NCBI GenBank assembly: GCA_001179505.1
Contig: CDMY01000295.1
Coordinates: 313,336 to 377,335 of the forward strand
Reading direction: 5' to 3'
Source: Vitrella brassicaformis
Taxonomy: Eukaryota; Sar; Vitrellaceae
DNA length: 64,000 nt
Shown: positions 13,808-23,807 of the stretch, piece by piece
Numbering within the stretch: the first letter of the stretch is position 1
Layout of the letters: each line of letters begins with the position of its first letter
The notes under the pieces: generated by a model
The model's input: the letters and a program-made list of their open reading frames with translations, nothing else
Database searches by the model: none
What the model was told of the DNA's origin: nothing
Program-made: the position numbers and the translations under genes

Positions 13808-15785
13808 ATGAAGACCAACAGGACCATGAGCAGCACCACCGCCAGAGCGCGCCGTCCCCTCCCACCCCTCCTCTGCACCCTCACCGCATTCATCGCAGCC
13901 CTTCCCCCTGCCTCGCTCATATCGCCCTCCCACCACCATGGGCCATTCATCAGCAGACCAGCCTCAGCGTTTGCCCCGGGTTCCCTGGCGAGATCTGGAA
14001 CGAGGCGGCCGCTCTGGCCGAGAGACCGGCCCCAGTCTCGCCCGCCCGACCTCCCGAGGACCGCTGACGCCCGAGGACTCTTCCCTTCACCATCACCAAC
14101 GCGCGTGTCGGTTGCCGTGCGCGAGGCGCCTGTCGAGCCCACCGAGGCCGAGCGGCTGCCTCTCGTGTATCGCGTGCCGATCCTGGGAGGGTTCCTGCGG
14201 CTGTTCAAGCTGCTGATGCTGCTGCTGGTCAAGGGCATCTTCACCCCCCTGCAGTCGGCCATGGCCAAGAGGAAGGAGGAGAGAGCCGCTGCGGCCGTGG
14301 AGGAGGCCCCCAGTGCTGCAGACAGGGCGGCCGTCAGTGTGAGGGAGGACAAGATCGACAGAGATGAGAGGGTGGCCGCTGCTGCCAAGCCGGTGGGCGC
14401 GGCACTCGCCGTGAAGACCCCTGCTGCACCAGCTCGAGGCGCTGGGGCGGCCGCTGAGACCAAGAGAAAGGTGGCGCCAGCGTCCAAGTCCGCCGTGGCT
14501 ATCAAGGAGGAGGGAGAGAAGGAGGAGACAAAGGAGGAGACCCCCACTGGTGCCAAAAAGCCCCTCGCCGGTGTGCTGCGCTTTATGCGCAACGGCGCCG
14601 AGCCCGTCGACTACGGCATAGTGGGCGACACTGCCGCAACCGCCACAGCCACAGCCACAGAGGCACCTGCTGCCCCAGCGACCAAGGAGAAGGCGCGGGC
14701 GCCCGCCGGCGAGACCATCACGTTCGCCACGGAGGCGACGGACACCGTCACCGAGTGGGCCGTCAACGTGGCCACATCCGTCCCCATGACAGAGGAGGAG
14801 ATCCTCGAGCAGAAGCGCATCCAGCGAGAGAAGATGGAGCAGCGGCTGGAGACCCTCCGTCAGAACGTCGTGCAGCTGGCCGACGACCTGAGCTACGGCT
14901 TCAACAACTTCCAGAGGGGCATCGAGTACCTGAGCGATGAGATCGCGGAGGGGTCCGTCAAGGGGTGGCAGGCGTCAAAGCAGTGGGTGGTGTTCGAGTG
15001 GGTGGCGGGCCTGGCACCCAAGTGGGTCAATTCGGTGGCGGAGACGACCAGCCTTAGCTGGCAGGCCGTCAGCGATGCCCAGTGGAAGGCCAACCAGGAG
15101 GCCGTCAAGAGGCAGCAGAGGGAGGCCTATATGAGGGAGATGAGGGAGAAGGAGAGGGCCGAGAAGGACAAGGCAGAGAGGGAGAAGCCGAAACTGGCCG
15201 AGAAAGAAGACAAAGAGAAAGAAACGGCGAAGGCGAAGATGACACAGCAGCAGAAGAAGAAGAAGGACGAAGGCGGCGACAAAGGCGCCCCAGGTGAGCA
15301 CAGCCCCCTCTCCCCTCCCCTCCCCTCCCTGCCCACACACACACTCACAAACAATCACAGCCTCCCAGCGCCTTTGTATCTGTCCTGTCATGGGTTGTCT
15401 GTCTGCAGGTCCCCCTCCCCCACTGAAGAAGGAGACCAGCCCCCCAGCGATGAAACAGGAGCCGGCTGACACCACCACCACCACCACCCCCGCGCCACCC
15501 CCGCAGCCTAAACAGGAAGCCGCCCCCAAAGCCACCCCTCTGCCCAAGGAAACAATCGAGTTCAAGTTCCCCCCAGACGAGACAGAACCAAAACAAGAGG
15601 AGACCACGCCGGCTGCAGGGCGGGAGCCTGTGACGACCACAGCAGCGGCGGCTGCGGTGTCCAAGGAGGAGAGGCGCGGCAGCAGTGAGCCCCCGATGAT
15701 TGAGCTCAACATGGCCGGCAACCCTGCCAGTCTGCCATCAGTGTACCCCTTCCCCATCCACCAGCCGAGGAGGTCGGCATGGTGA
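13808..15785 (+). CDS. Plastid-targeted coiled-coil protein, function unknown
   Basis: Two exons in phase (13808-15293, 15409-15785) encode 620 aa. The ATG at 13808 is chosen because an upstream frame opening at 13787 starts with GTG. Residues about 18-37 form a hydrophobic signal peptide (PLPPLLCTLTAFIAALPPAS). ASAFAP follows at residues 52-57, the motif at which red-derived complex plastids remove the signal peptide before a transit peptide. A further hydrophobic stretch, LLMLLLVKGIF, lies near residue 140. The rest is Ala/Glu/Lys-rich. A moderately conserved-looking middle block (VVQLADDLSYGFNNFQRG, WVVFEWVAGLAPKWVNS) precedes a charged coiled coil (MREMREKERAEKDKAERE). The tail is Pro/Thr-rich. 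I recognise no catalytic family. The location is inferred from the targeting sequence. Confidence 0.8.
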
Positions 15786-16840
15786 GGTGGGCGCGGCGCT
15801 CTCGAGGGCACGGCACGGCACAGGAGACGAGAGAGAGGAGATGGGTGTGTTGGATTTTTGCTGTGCATTTTGATCGATGCGTGCGGGAGAGAGAGGAGAG
15901 GTGTGAGAGGTGAGGAGGTATCTGGATGGATGGATGGATGTGTAATGTAGCTCGGCTTGCTGTGGTTGGTTGATGTTTTGATGCGGTCTCGCAAGTGAGT
16001 GGATGGGCGTGCCGGCGTGGTGTGAGCGTTCGTGTGCCCCCTTTATCAGTGTCCGCGTGTGGCTAGTGTTGTGTGAGGAATGCAGTGTCAGGGCCATACC
16101 ATGCGCACATGCGTGTGTGGGGTGTGGGCGTGAGAGATTCCTGCGTCGTGTGGCCACGCGTGTGTGCGGGTGGCCGTCGCCCTGGGTGTGTATCTGGATA
16201 AGATAGATTCGATGAGTGACTTTTTGCCCTCATCTGTGTCGCATTTCCATCGCTTATTTCTCTTTCTCACCGGTCCCTGCACGCAACGTGATTCGTACAG
16301 GCGGATTACATATACACATGGCCTGTCTGAGTGTCTGCCTGAGTGTGGAGCTTCATGAGTCTTTATGGGATCGATCATTCATTCCTGTGCAGCCCGGCTC
16401 GGTCATCCAGACATCATTGACTGGGTAATGCCTGGCATGAGCGAGAGAGATGTGATGATTTTTTGCCACCACGTTTGCTTGCCTGTCTGTCGTGCTTGCT
16501 TGGGCGAGGTTGGGGGAGGGATCAACGAGGGACGGCCCGTACTCGTAACGATGCATAAGTCTGTGTTGCAATGCATTTGTCTGCAAGAACGCATGAGCCT
16601 GGCCTTGCGTGTGTCCGACAGACTCTGAGTCGTCACTCCACAAAGTGTGCCCTGATGCCAGCGTCCATCAGCCCGATGGAGGATGCAATGCCAAACCCGC
16701 CCCTCTCTCTATTCCGCTATACAGCCAGCTAACCCATACGCTTCTTCCTCATCACACACAGCGCACATTCCACTACCAGACCACTGCCTCCCATTCCCCC
16801 GCTGCACAAGACAAGGCCCGCACCATCCATCAACCATCCA
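15786..16840. other. Convergent intergenic interval
   Basis: This 1.05-kb stretch lies between the tails of the plastid protein (+) and the lumen protein (-). A GGAT repeat lies near 15920-15945; TG/GT-rich sequence fills much of 15960-16200. Frames longer than 60 codons exist but have no protein-like composition. No RNA gene recognised. Confidence 0.6.
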
Positions 16841-17822
16841 TCAGAACCTCATCTTGATGCCGAGGTCCGTCTGCGCCACCCACTCAGCGATCTGCCGCCC
16901 ATACAGCTCCTCACACAGCATCTCAGCCTCTAACACCTGCGCGGCGGGGAACATACGGAGAAGGGAGTTGAGCTCCCTCTCTGACGCACGGAGGGCCTGC
17001 GCGGTGAACTGGACCTTCTCTGGCGTCATAGTCTTGAGCGCCACGCGACTCTGTGGGATGGTCTTGCTCACCTGCCATGCAGCAAGCACAGGACATGGGA
17101 ATGGCGCGTGTGTTGTCTGTCTTTCTGTCTTGTGTGTGGTGGGGTGCTGTGCTGACATGACACTGACTTTGTTCCATCCGTCGTACTCTATGGCCTGCGC
17201 CAGATACTCGAGGGCGTCTCTCCCATGCTCGACGCCCTTCGCCCGAACGTTCCTCGGCAGAGCGCTCTCGGCCTCGTCGACGTTCTGCCTGAAGCCGTAC
17301 TCCTTGAAGAGCTCCTTCACTCTAAGGGCCAGTGTTGACACATCCTGCCGCTCCGCCTTGGCCACCAACTGCCGAATACACTCCCTGCAGACACAGCAGA
17401 GCAGAGCCGATATGCAATGAGTGACTGCAATGAACACTGGCTCGTTGACAGTCACTGCAGTACCTGATGCGCACCAGGTTCACCAGCGTCCGCCTGAGGT
17501 CCTCCGCGGCTTGTGCCAGCGGTGGATCTGCCAGCAGCAGGAGGGCCGACACGAGGCTGCAGGAAACAAGATCACCACCCACATGATACCGCCTCCGGGC
17601 AAGCACCCAAGATGATTCGTCGCTTGAGCTGGTCAGCGCCGTCAGTGCCGTGTCAGCCGCCTTTGCAGCGATGGGTGGGGTCGTCGGAATCCGATGCAGC
17701 TTCCAGAAGCTGTGCAGGGTGCAGCCGTGCACATGGTGTTGCGGCGGGATGAAGAGTGGCTGATAGTTTGAAGATGCGGCGATGGAGAGCATCATGGCCA
17801 TGCGTAGCACAACCGCTAGCAT
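16841..17822 (-). CDS. Probable thylakoid-lumen protein, PsbQ-like
   Basis: Three exons in phase (17822-17464, 17384-17168, 17071-16841) encode 268 aa. An upstream in-frame ATG at 17951 would add 43 residues with no targeting character, so 17822 is preferred. The sequence reads as a tripartite leader: a hydrophobic start (MLAVVLRMAMMLSIAAS), a Ser/Thr-rich stretch, then a twin-arginine-like ARRRYHVGGDLVSCSLVSALLLL and the lumen cleavage motif PLAQA/AEDL at residues 103-105. The mature part of about 163 aa is predicted all-helical (QLVAKAERQDVSTLALRVKELF, AQALRASERELNSLLRMF), the size and fold of PsbQ, an extrinsic photosystem II protein. The PsbQ identity is inference from size, helices and targeting; other small lumen proteins are possible. 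Confidence 0.65.
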
Positions 17823-17987
17823 TGATGTCGTTCGATCTTTCAGTCTTGTAGGGTTTCGAGTCGCAGGGTTAGGGTTGAGGACGAGAGTCGGGCGACTTTT
17901 CCCGCGTCTTTGAAGTTGGAAGTGCCATCGATCACTATCTGAATCGCACATCTACCACTCTTCATCGCATCTAACACATCTTTGGCA
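17823..17987. promoter_or_regulatory. Short bidirectional promoter interval
   Basis: This 165-bp gap lies between divergent starts, or only 36 bp if the upstream ATG at 17951 is used. It includes gggttagggttgagg (17867-17881), which looks telomere-like but is only about two repeat units. Confidence 0.4.
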
Positions 17988-19867
17988 ATGGAGCTGTCCG
18001 CAGAGAAATTCACCATCGCAGCCCTGCTTCTCGGTAAGGCACACGCCGAGGGCAGTCAAGGACAGATGCGCACCTGTCTCATGCCACATGCTGCCCGCCA
18101 GCCACGCCACTGCTGCTCACGTGATGCATCTCTCGTCGGTGCTTGTGCTGTGGGTGCGCTTGCTGCAGGGATGCTCCTGCTGATGGGCATTCAGACCATG
18201 AATTTCCACCGGCAGATGGACAAGCTGGAAGACACGGTGCGCAGGCTGCAGAGACAGGTGGGTGAGACCACACAGTCGCATGAGAGAGAGAGATCTGAGA
18301 CAGGGGAAGATGCCTGCCATCTGTGTGTGCTGGCAGGGTCCCCCGACGGCTGTGGCTGCCGGTGGTCGGCTTCGCGCTCTGCAAGTGGCCGACGAGGAGG
18401 CGCGCAACGACACCTTCGCGGCGATTGCCAGTGAATGGAGCACCACGGACTATGGCGTGCTCCGCTTCGACGACACCATCATCTCCACCAAGGAATACTT
18501 GGAGGGCATCGATCTCTTTGACCTGCTCACCATTGATCTTCACGACCTCTACAAGGTGCGTCCGTGAGGAAGGATGGATGCGGCTGCTGAGGCGAGTTGT
18601 GTGGGGTGTGTGTGGTCTCGTGTTGTGTGCAGCTGGAGGGCCTTGTGGTCTCGTTTGGCAACGGCAGCCGGTGAGGGGGAGTGGGCTGGACGGCGTGGCG
18701 TGGCACAGATCACGTCACGCACATGCTTGTCTCTGTCTCTGTCTGTGTCTGTCTCTCGCTGTGTGTGTGGTTCAGCTTTGAAGCCATGCAGAAACTCGCC
18801 CAGGTGTTCAGGTCGGCCGTGACAGCCAGATCAGATCAATCCTCCAGTGCTCACCGCCCTCTCTCTCGTCGTTCGTGTGTGGTGGTACAGGGACTACGAC
18901 GCACCCATGATCGAGATCTACTTCCAGTCGGGCGACCGTATTGTCGTCGGCAAAGGTACTCACTCGCCACACACATGCCATCCGAACCGACGCACCCTCC
19001 CTCTGTCTGTCTGTCTGTCTGTCTGTCTGTGTCTGTGTCGTTCATCCATCCATCAGAGGGTGCCGCCTTCTTCGACAAGAGCGACCTCCGCACCCCGCAG
19101 GCCCTGTTCGAGGGCCCCGAGATGCCCGACGGCACCACTGGCCCCGAGCTCATTGACATTCTCAACGGCACTTACCAGGCCATGCAGAAGGAGCTCTTCG
19201 ACCTCTTCACCATCGATGTGGACCTCGACGAGGTGGAGGGCAACGGCGCCAACAGACGGAACCTCCAGTACCTCGGAGCGTAAGTGCAGCCATCGGATGC
19301 ACACGTGCAGAATGGATGGATGAGCGTGTGTGTGTGTGTGTGTGTGCAGTCGGTCGTATAACCTTGCGAATGGTCGTCCGGGGAGCGTCTTTGACACCGG
19401 CCTGGCGCGACTGGGTGAGGACACCAATGCCTTCCTTGTCTGTCTGCATGAACGAAGGAATGCGGTGTGTGGTGGGTGTGTGGTGCAGCCAAGACGATCG
19501 ACCTGACACAAGGTGCCCGTTTGGAGGCTCGAGGCAACTCTGGGTACGTGACGCACTCTACCCACGCCACCACACACACAAGCGTATGCCACCTGTCTGT
19601 GTCTCTGTGTGCGTGTGCAGCCGTTGCGTTGAGGCTGCCGACTACTGCTTCCGCAAGAACGTCCCATACCGATACGACAGACCAGAGCCCACAAATGCCG
19701 GTAAACAGGGGAGGGAGGGAGGGAGCCGCACAAATGGAAGGGCGACACACACCACACGCACCCCCATCTGCAATGCAGCGCACTGCATCGATCAATGTGA
19801 CTCACACGTGTGTGTCGTGTGTTCAGGGCCGGAAGTCAACTACGTGGCGGAGGGCAACACCAGATAG
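17988..19867 (+). CDS. Membrane-anchored protein, function unknown
   Basis: Eleven exons, all in phase, encode 318 aa: 17988-18033, 18169-18257, 18337-18555, 18633-18670, 18776-18811, 18891-18955, 19057-19279, 19350-19414, 19489-19543, 19621-19700 and 19827-19867. One N-terminal membrane segment is visible (FTIAALLLGMLLLMGIQTM), then a short coiled coil (MDKLEDTVRRLQRQ). The acidic soluble body contains DLFDLLTIDLHDLY and DLFTIDVDLDEVEG, two similar acidic segments that suggest an internal repeat. Four cysteine-free blocks precede a small cysteine pair (RCVEAADYCF). I do not recognise the family. Its divergent partner is the probable lumen protein, but no plastid-targeting signal is clear here. 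Confidence 0.8.
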
Positions 19868-21361
19868 ATAGAGAGAAGAACGGACGGACGGACGGACGGA
19901 CGGAAGGACTGCCTAGCCTTCTCCCCCCCCCTCTCTCTCTGTATGTGTGTGTGTGTGTGTGTGTGCGCGTAGACCTCCGCAGCTGTGTGCATGTGATGTG
20001 TTCTGTTGTGTTGGTGTTTCAGTGAGATGAGTGCGTTTATCAGTGCCCCCGTGCGTGTGTTGTGTTGTGTTGAACGACCAGCCACGTACGTCCCCCTCTC
20101 GCCTCGCCTCTCGCGTGTCAGTGCTCTTTTTATCCATCACTCATTCAGCCAGCCAGTCATGAACCAAAAAGGTGGGAGTTGGGGTGTGGTGCGGTCGGCC
20201 GATGTGTCCATCGTCGTCGCGTCGCACACACGTGTCCTTTCAGTGCCTTAGATATCTGTGCAGTGAGTGCAGTGCATGTGTCTGTCGGCAGTGAGGGCGT
20301 GTGTGCCCTTTCTAGTAGGGCCATGGCATTGGAATGCATGAGCTGATGCATCCAGTGCTTGATTACATCCCATCTCTGACAAAGGGATGGGACCTGGGGG
20401 AGGTGTTTTTTCCTTCTAGCTATAGGGGTAGGTAGAGGTACTGCGGCAGCCAGGGTACCTAGCTGGTTGGCTGCCAGAGAGGGGGTTTAACCGAGGTCGA
20501 GGCAGCTACAAGTGCCTCCGTCTGTTTGTGTCTCTGAGTGTCCATCTGCCTTTATCTAGGTGTGTTCCGCTTTTCTATCCAATGGCCAGTGTTTTGGCCA
20601 TCATGATGCCGCCTGCCTGCATTCAGGCGCGCACTCGTTTTCTGGCGATGTCTGTCTGCACAGTTTTTCTCCCACACCCCTGACCGACCTTTTCTTTCTT
20701 CCCTTTTTTCTGTCGATGGCCGCCCATGCACTACACACCACGCTTATTTCTCTCACTGCTGACTGACCTTTGGTTCCTTTTCTCACCATCTGTCTGTGTG
20801 ATATATCGTTTTTCTCTCGTCTGTGTGGATGTGTGTGTGCTGTGGTGCAGGTAGGTACGTCATGGGCAAAGAGGTCTGCTTGTGTGGGGTGGGCTGTATG
20901 TGCTGTGCTCGGATGACATCGTGTGCAGTGTGTGAGGTGGGTGTGAAAGACAGACAGACTCGGCAATGAGTCAGCCCAGCCAACCGACATACGTAACAAT
21001 TCAGTTCTGACCAACAATACAGACAGAGGGGATGAAAGCAAAGCAAGCAAAGGTGCACTGCCGTCAGCCGTTGTCAATGACATCTGACGACAGACAAATG
21101 CCGACAGAGTGCTGCCTTTCTCGCCTGGCACATGAAGTCAGCACATGTCTAAGTCACATGCGGCTGGCGCAAGACTCGAGACTGATTGACTGAAACGTGT
21201 TCAATTTAAGGTGCGCAATGCAACCTTGAGAATCCGTCCAGCTCGCATGAAGCACGTCAAAACTCGCAAACAGAACCGTCCTTGAATTGCAGCAGAAAGG
21301 AGTCAAACATGCAGCCACTTCACCCCTTACTGCCCTCTCCCCCTCTCCCTCTCCCTCTCAG
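19868..21361. other. Intergenic interval with possible structured RNA and duplicated flank
   Basis: This 1.5-kb stretch lies between convergent genes. A CGGA repeat lies at about 19881-19906 and a TG run near 19941-19965. Positions 20451-20530 hold two inverted repeats, ggcagcca...tggctgcc and gaggca...tgcctc, that could fold as adjacent hairpins. Positions about 20957-21014 match the 3' flank of ankyrin copy A. No protein gene is supported. Confidence 0.55.
20450..20525. ncRNA. Candidate double-hairpin structured RNA
   Basis: Two nearby inverted repeats: ggcagcca (20452-20459) pairs with tggctgcc (20468-20482 region), and gaggca (20498-20503 region) pairs with tgcctc (about 20512-20517). 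Both lie outside any gene. The arrangement is loosely like a two-hairpin guide RNA, but no confident H or ACA box is seen. Strand unknown; this may be chance pairing. Confidence 0.15.
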
Positions 21362-23143
21362 TCAGTCGATGCCCAGCGACACAAACAGTCCGCTCCTGGA
21401 CAGACGCCCCAGCTGCCCCCACTCGAACTGGCAGTCCTGGTCGCCCAGGTGCTCATTGAAGCCCTTCACCACCCCCACCAGACCATGCTGCGCCGCCTCG
21501 TCCAGCCAGGCCCGATGGATAACCTCACGGACACCCGTCAGCACCACACGGCCGCCACTGTCGCGCACGGCGAAGCACTGCAGCGGAGGCACGGTCACCT
21601 TGACGCGCTTGTCGCCCTGCTGCTGGTATCTCGTCCCGCCCACCACCTCCCCGTTGCTGCTCGTGTGAGTGGCCGCCGACTTGACGAAGTGGGCGACGGC
21701 CGCCTTGACGCGCCGCCTCAGCAGCGAGTCACCGATCAGGTACTCGTCGATGGCCGCCGGAGCCGCCGAAGGCTCGTGCAGGAAGGCGCCGATCTTCCAT
21801 GCGATGGCCTCTGCCTCGTGTGGTCCGAATGCCATGTTGGAGGGGGAGGGGTGGGGGTGGGCGCCGTCGTGGTGGGGGGCCAGGGGCAGCAGACGGGCCA
21901 GAAGCATCGAGTGGTCGCGCTGAGGGGCGAGGGCGGCGTTGATGGCCGACATGGTCACATCGGACAGCTCATTCAGCACTGTGGTGTACTCGGACAGCAC
22001 CAGCTGGCGCTGACGGTGGTACTCTTCGGTGTCGTTGGGCATGCGGCTGATCGATGGCGCAGCCCCGGCCCGCAGCAGCGTCCGGATGATGGTCTTGTGG
22101 TGGCGGACGGACCTCTCGTACCGCTCCCTATGCGCCTCTGTCTCCTGCTGCTGCTGCTGCTGCTGCTGTCGGATGAAGCGATCGAGCCCTGCGGCAGCGT
22201 TTGCGAGGGGTGTGATGCCAGGATGAATCGCGCTCCCCAAAGCTCCCCAACTGGGGCTCCCTCTGTTGATGTCCTCGGCTGTGAGCAGGCGGCACAGCCA
22301 ATCAGCCACATAGGGGGAGCCACACCGTGCCGCCATGTGCAGTGGTGTCCTGCCGTAGCGTGTTGCCGTCATTTCGGCGCCGTGGCTGGTGATGAGGTCC
22401 AGGTACTGGTCGATGAACTGCTGGGAAAAGACAAGATGGCTCATGGCTGCCAAGTGGACCAGATTGTCTTCACCGGACCGCTCCGTTGCGAGTGTCCCGT
22501 CGTGTTGGATGAGGCGGCGATAGATGGACATGAGGGCATCCTCGTACTCACGAGTGAGGGAGAGGACAGCATTGGCAACGTAGGGGACCCGCATCACCGC
22601 AAAACCCCGCACGTTGGGGTTGCGTGGCAGGAGGGTCTCCACCGCAGTCAGATTGCCCGCCACAACGGCCACCATAATGGGCCTTATCGTCTCATTATAG
22701 TCTCTCTCCTCATTAACGTCCGCCCCGCCGTCGATGAGTGCAATGAGGATGTCAAGCTGCAGCTTACGGGAGGGCCACTGTGGAAGGACAACGGGCAGAA
22801 AATGGACGCCCAACCCATCAGAGCGTTCCGCAAGGACGCTTGGGCCGTTAGTCGGGCTGTCGATGGCGAAAGCCAGGCAGCTGTATCGCTGCCGAGACGG
22901 AGGTAATGTGGTGCCGTGGACACGAAGGCCGCCGCAGGATCTCGGGTCGGCTCCTTGGCGGAGCAGTTGTGTGACCTGGCTGGCCTCGCGGAAGGTGCGC
23001 CGAATGCAGCCCTCCAACAGCTGCTGACTCAGAGGACTGACGCCCTCGTAAGGGATGATGTCGACGGCATCCAGCGTCTTGCAGCCGGGCGGCACCGCCT
23101 CCGTGTGAGGTGCTTGCGGTGCGGCAGACGACGACTGAGCCAT
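21362..23143 (-). CDS. Ankyrin-repeat family protein, copy B
   Basis: Encodes 593 aa in one coding exon, intact from the ATG at 23143. A 5'-UTR intron (23229 down to 23160) has the family boundaries, as in copy A. The repeats are clear: DILIALIDGGADVNEE, PIMVAVVAGNLTAVETLLPRNPNV and GRTPLHMAARCGSPYVADWLCR. A polyglutamine run precedes RSVRHHKTIIRTLLRAGAAPSISR, then the family C-terminal region. In that region B differs from A, C and D at the loop after NGEVVGG (TRYQQQGDKRVKVTV instead of MASVGGVMVRV). This is the best reference copy: full length, with no frameshift or stop. Function unknown; probably protein binding. It is divergent from the calcium-dependent kinase. Confidence 0.87.
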   Translation of the reverse strand: MAQSSSAAPQAPHTEAVPPGCKTLDAVDIIPYEGVSPLSQQLLEGCIRRTFREASQVTQLLRQGADPRSCGGLRVHGTTLPPSRQRYSCLAFAIDSPTNGPSVLAERSDGLGVHFLPVVLPQWPSRKLQLDILIALIDGGADVNEERDYNETIRPIMVAVVAGNLTAVETLLPRNPNVRGFAVMRVPYVANAVLSLTREYEDALMSIYRRLIQHDGTLATERSGEDNLVHLAAMSHLVFSQQFIDQYLDLITSHGAEMTATRYGRTPLHMAARCGSPYVADWLCRLLTAEDINRGSPSWGALGSAIHPGITPLANAAAGLDRFIRQQQQQQQQETEAHRERYERSVRHHKTIIRTLLRAGAAPSISRMPNDTEEYHRQRQLVLSEYTTVLNELSDVTMSAINAALAPQRDHSMLLARLLPLAPHHDGAHPHPSPSNMAFGPHEAEAIAWKIGAFLHEPSAAPAAIDEYLIGDSLLRRRVKAAVAHFVKSAATHTSSNGEVVGGTRYQQQGDKRVKVTVPPLQCFAVRDSGGRVVLTGVREVIHRAWLDEAAQHGLVGVVKGFNEHLGDQDCQFEWGQLGRLSRSGLFVSLGID

Positions 23144-23807
23144 CACGCCAAGCAACACCCTGCACACACAGACACAGATCACAAAGTCACGCGTCATCCC
23201 TCCGATCCAACACAGTGTTGCTGACGCACCAGTCGAGATGATCACACTTCTTCCGTGCCGTCACACACGTGCCGCTAGCTGCGGAAGTCGATGTCACGAG
23301 TCGGCGCGATGTGAACGAACTGCCACGGCGGGGCGCACATTTGGATGCTGTCTTGTGTTGTCAATTTGTGTGTTGTCTGTCTTGTGCCACGCATCCTACC
23401 GGGAGGCAAGTGTATTGAGACACCAGTGCTGCTTCGCCTCTGCTGATCGATGCCTTCACCCTCTTCGATGATGCTTGGGCAGCAGGTTCGGATGCTGGGC
23501 GAGGTGCGAGCTTGGAAGTGGATGATCTCGCAGAGAGCTGCCCTTCAGCCGTCTTCGCCTGCAGAGCAACAATCGCAGCCGTTTGTGAAGCAAAGCAGCA
23601 GCGTCAATTGCTTCGCGCGCCGGGGCGAGTGACGACAACGCGGACCCTTTGCTTGTGAGTCCGTGCCAGCACACCCAGACTGCCTTGCTTGCTCGGCCGG
23701 CGAGTCCGAGTGTGTCTTGTTCGTCCGCCACCACGTTGCGGCGTCGACAGCGTCGTGCCCTCGCCCCTCCCCGCGGGAGCACGAACAATTCCTCCGCGAC
23801 CGCCGAT
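23144..23807. promoter_or_regulatory. Bidirectional promoter interval
   Basis: This 664-bp stretch lies between divergent ankyrin B and the kinase. It includes the 5'-UTR intron of copy B (23160-23229). An open frame leads into the kinase start from 23649 but begins with TTG, so it is treated as 5' UTR. Nothing else is recognised. Confidence 0.45.

Noticed and set aside
17867-17881. Telomere-like gggttagggttgagg
   Set aside because: Only about two units, inside a promoter interval; too short to be an interstitial telomere.
21287-22906. 539-codon plus-strand frame opposite ankyrin copy B
   Set aside because: It is antisense to an intact paralogous gene, and equivalent antisense frames occur opposite copies A, C and D. 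They arise from GC-rich third positions of the real gene and have no domain character.
23649-23807. N-terminal extension of the calcium-dependent kinase
   Set aside because: The frame is open but starts with TTG and has Ser/Arg-rich, non-conserved-looking sequence; ATG 23808 begins the structured part.
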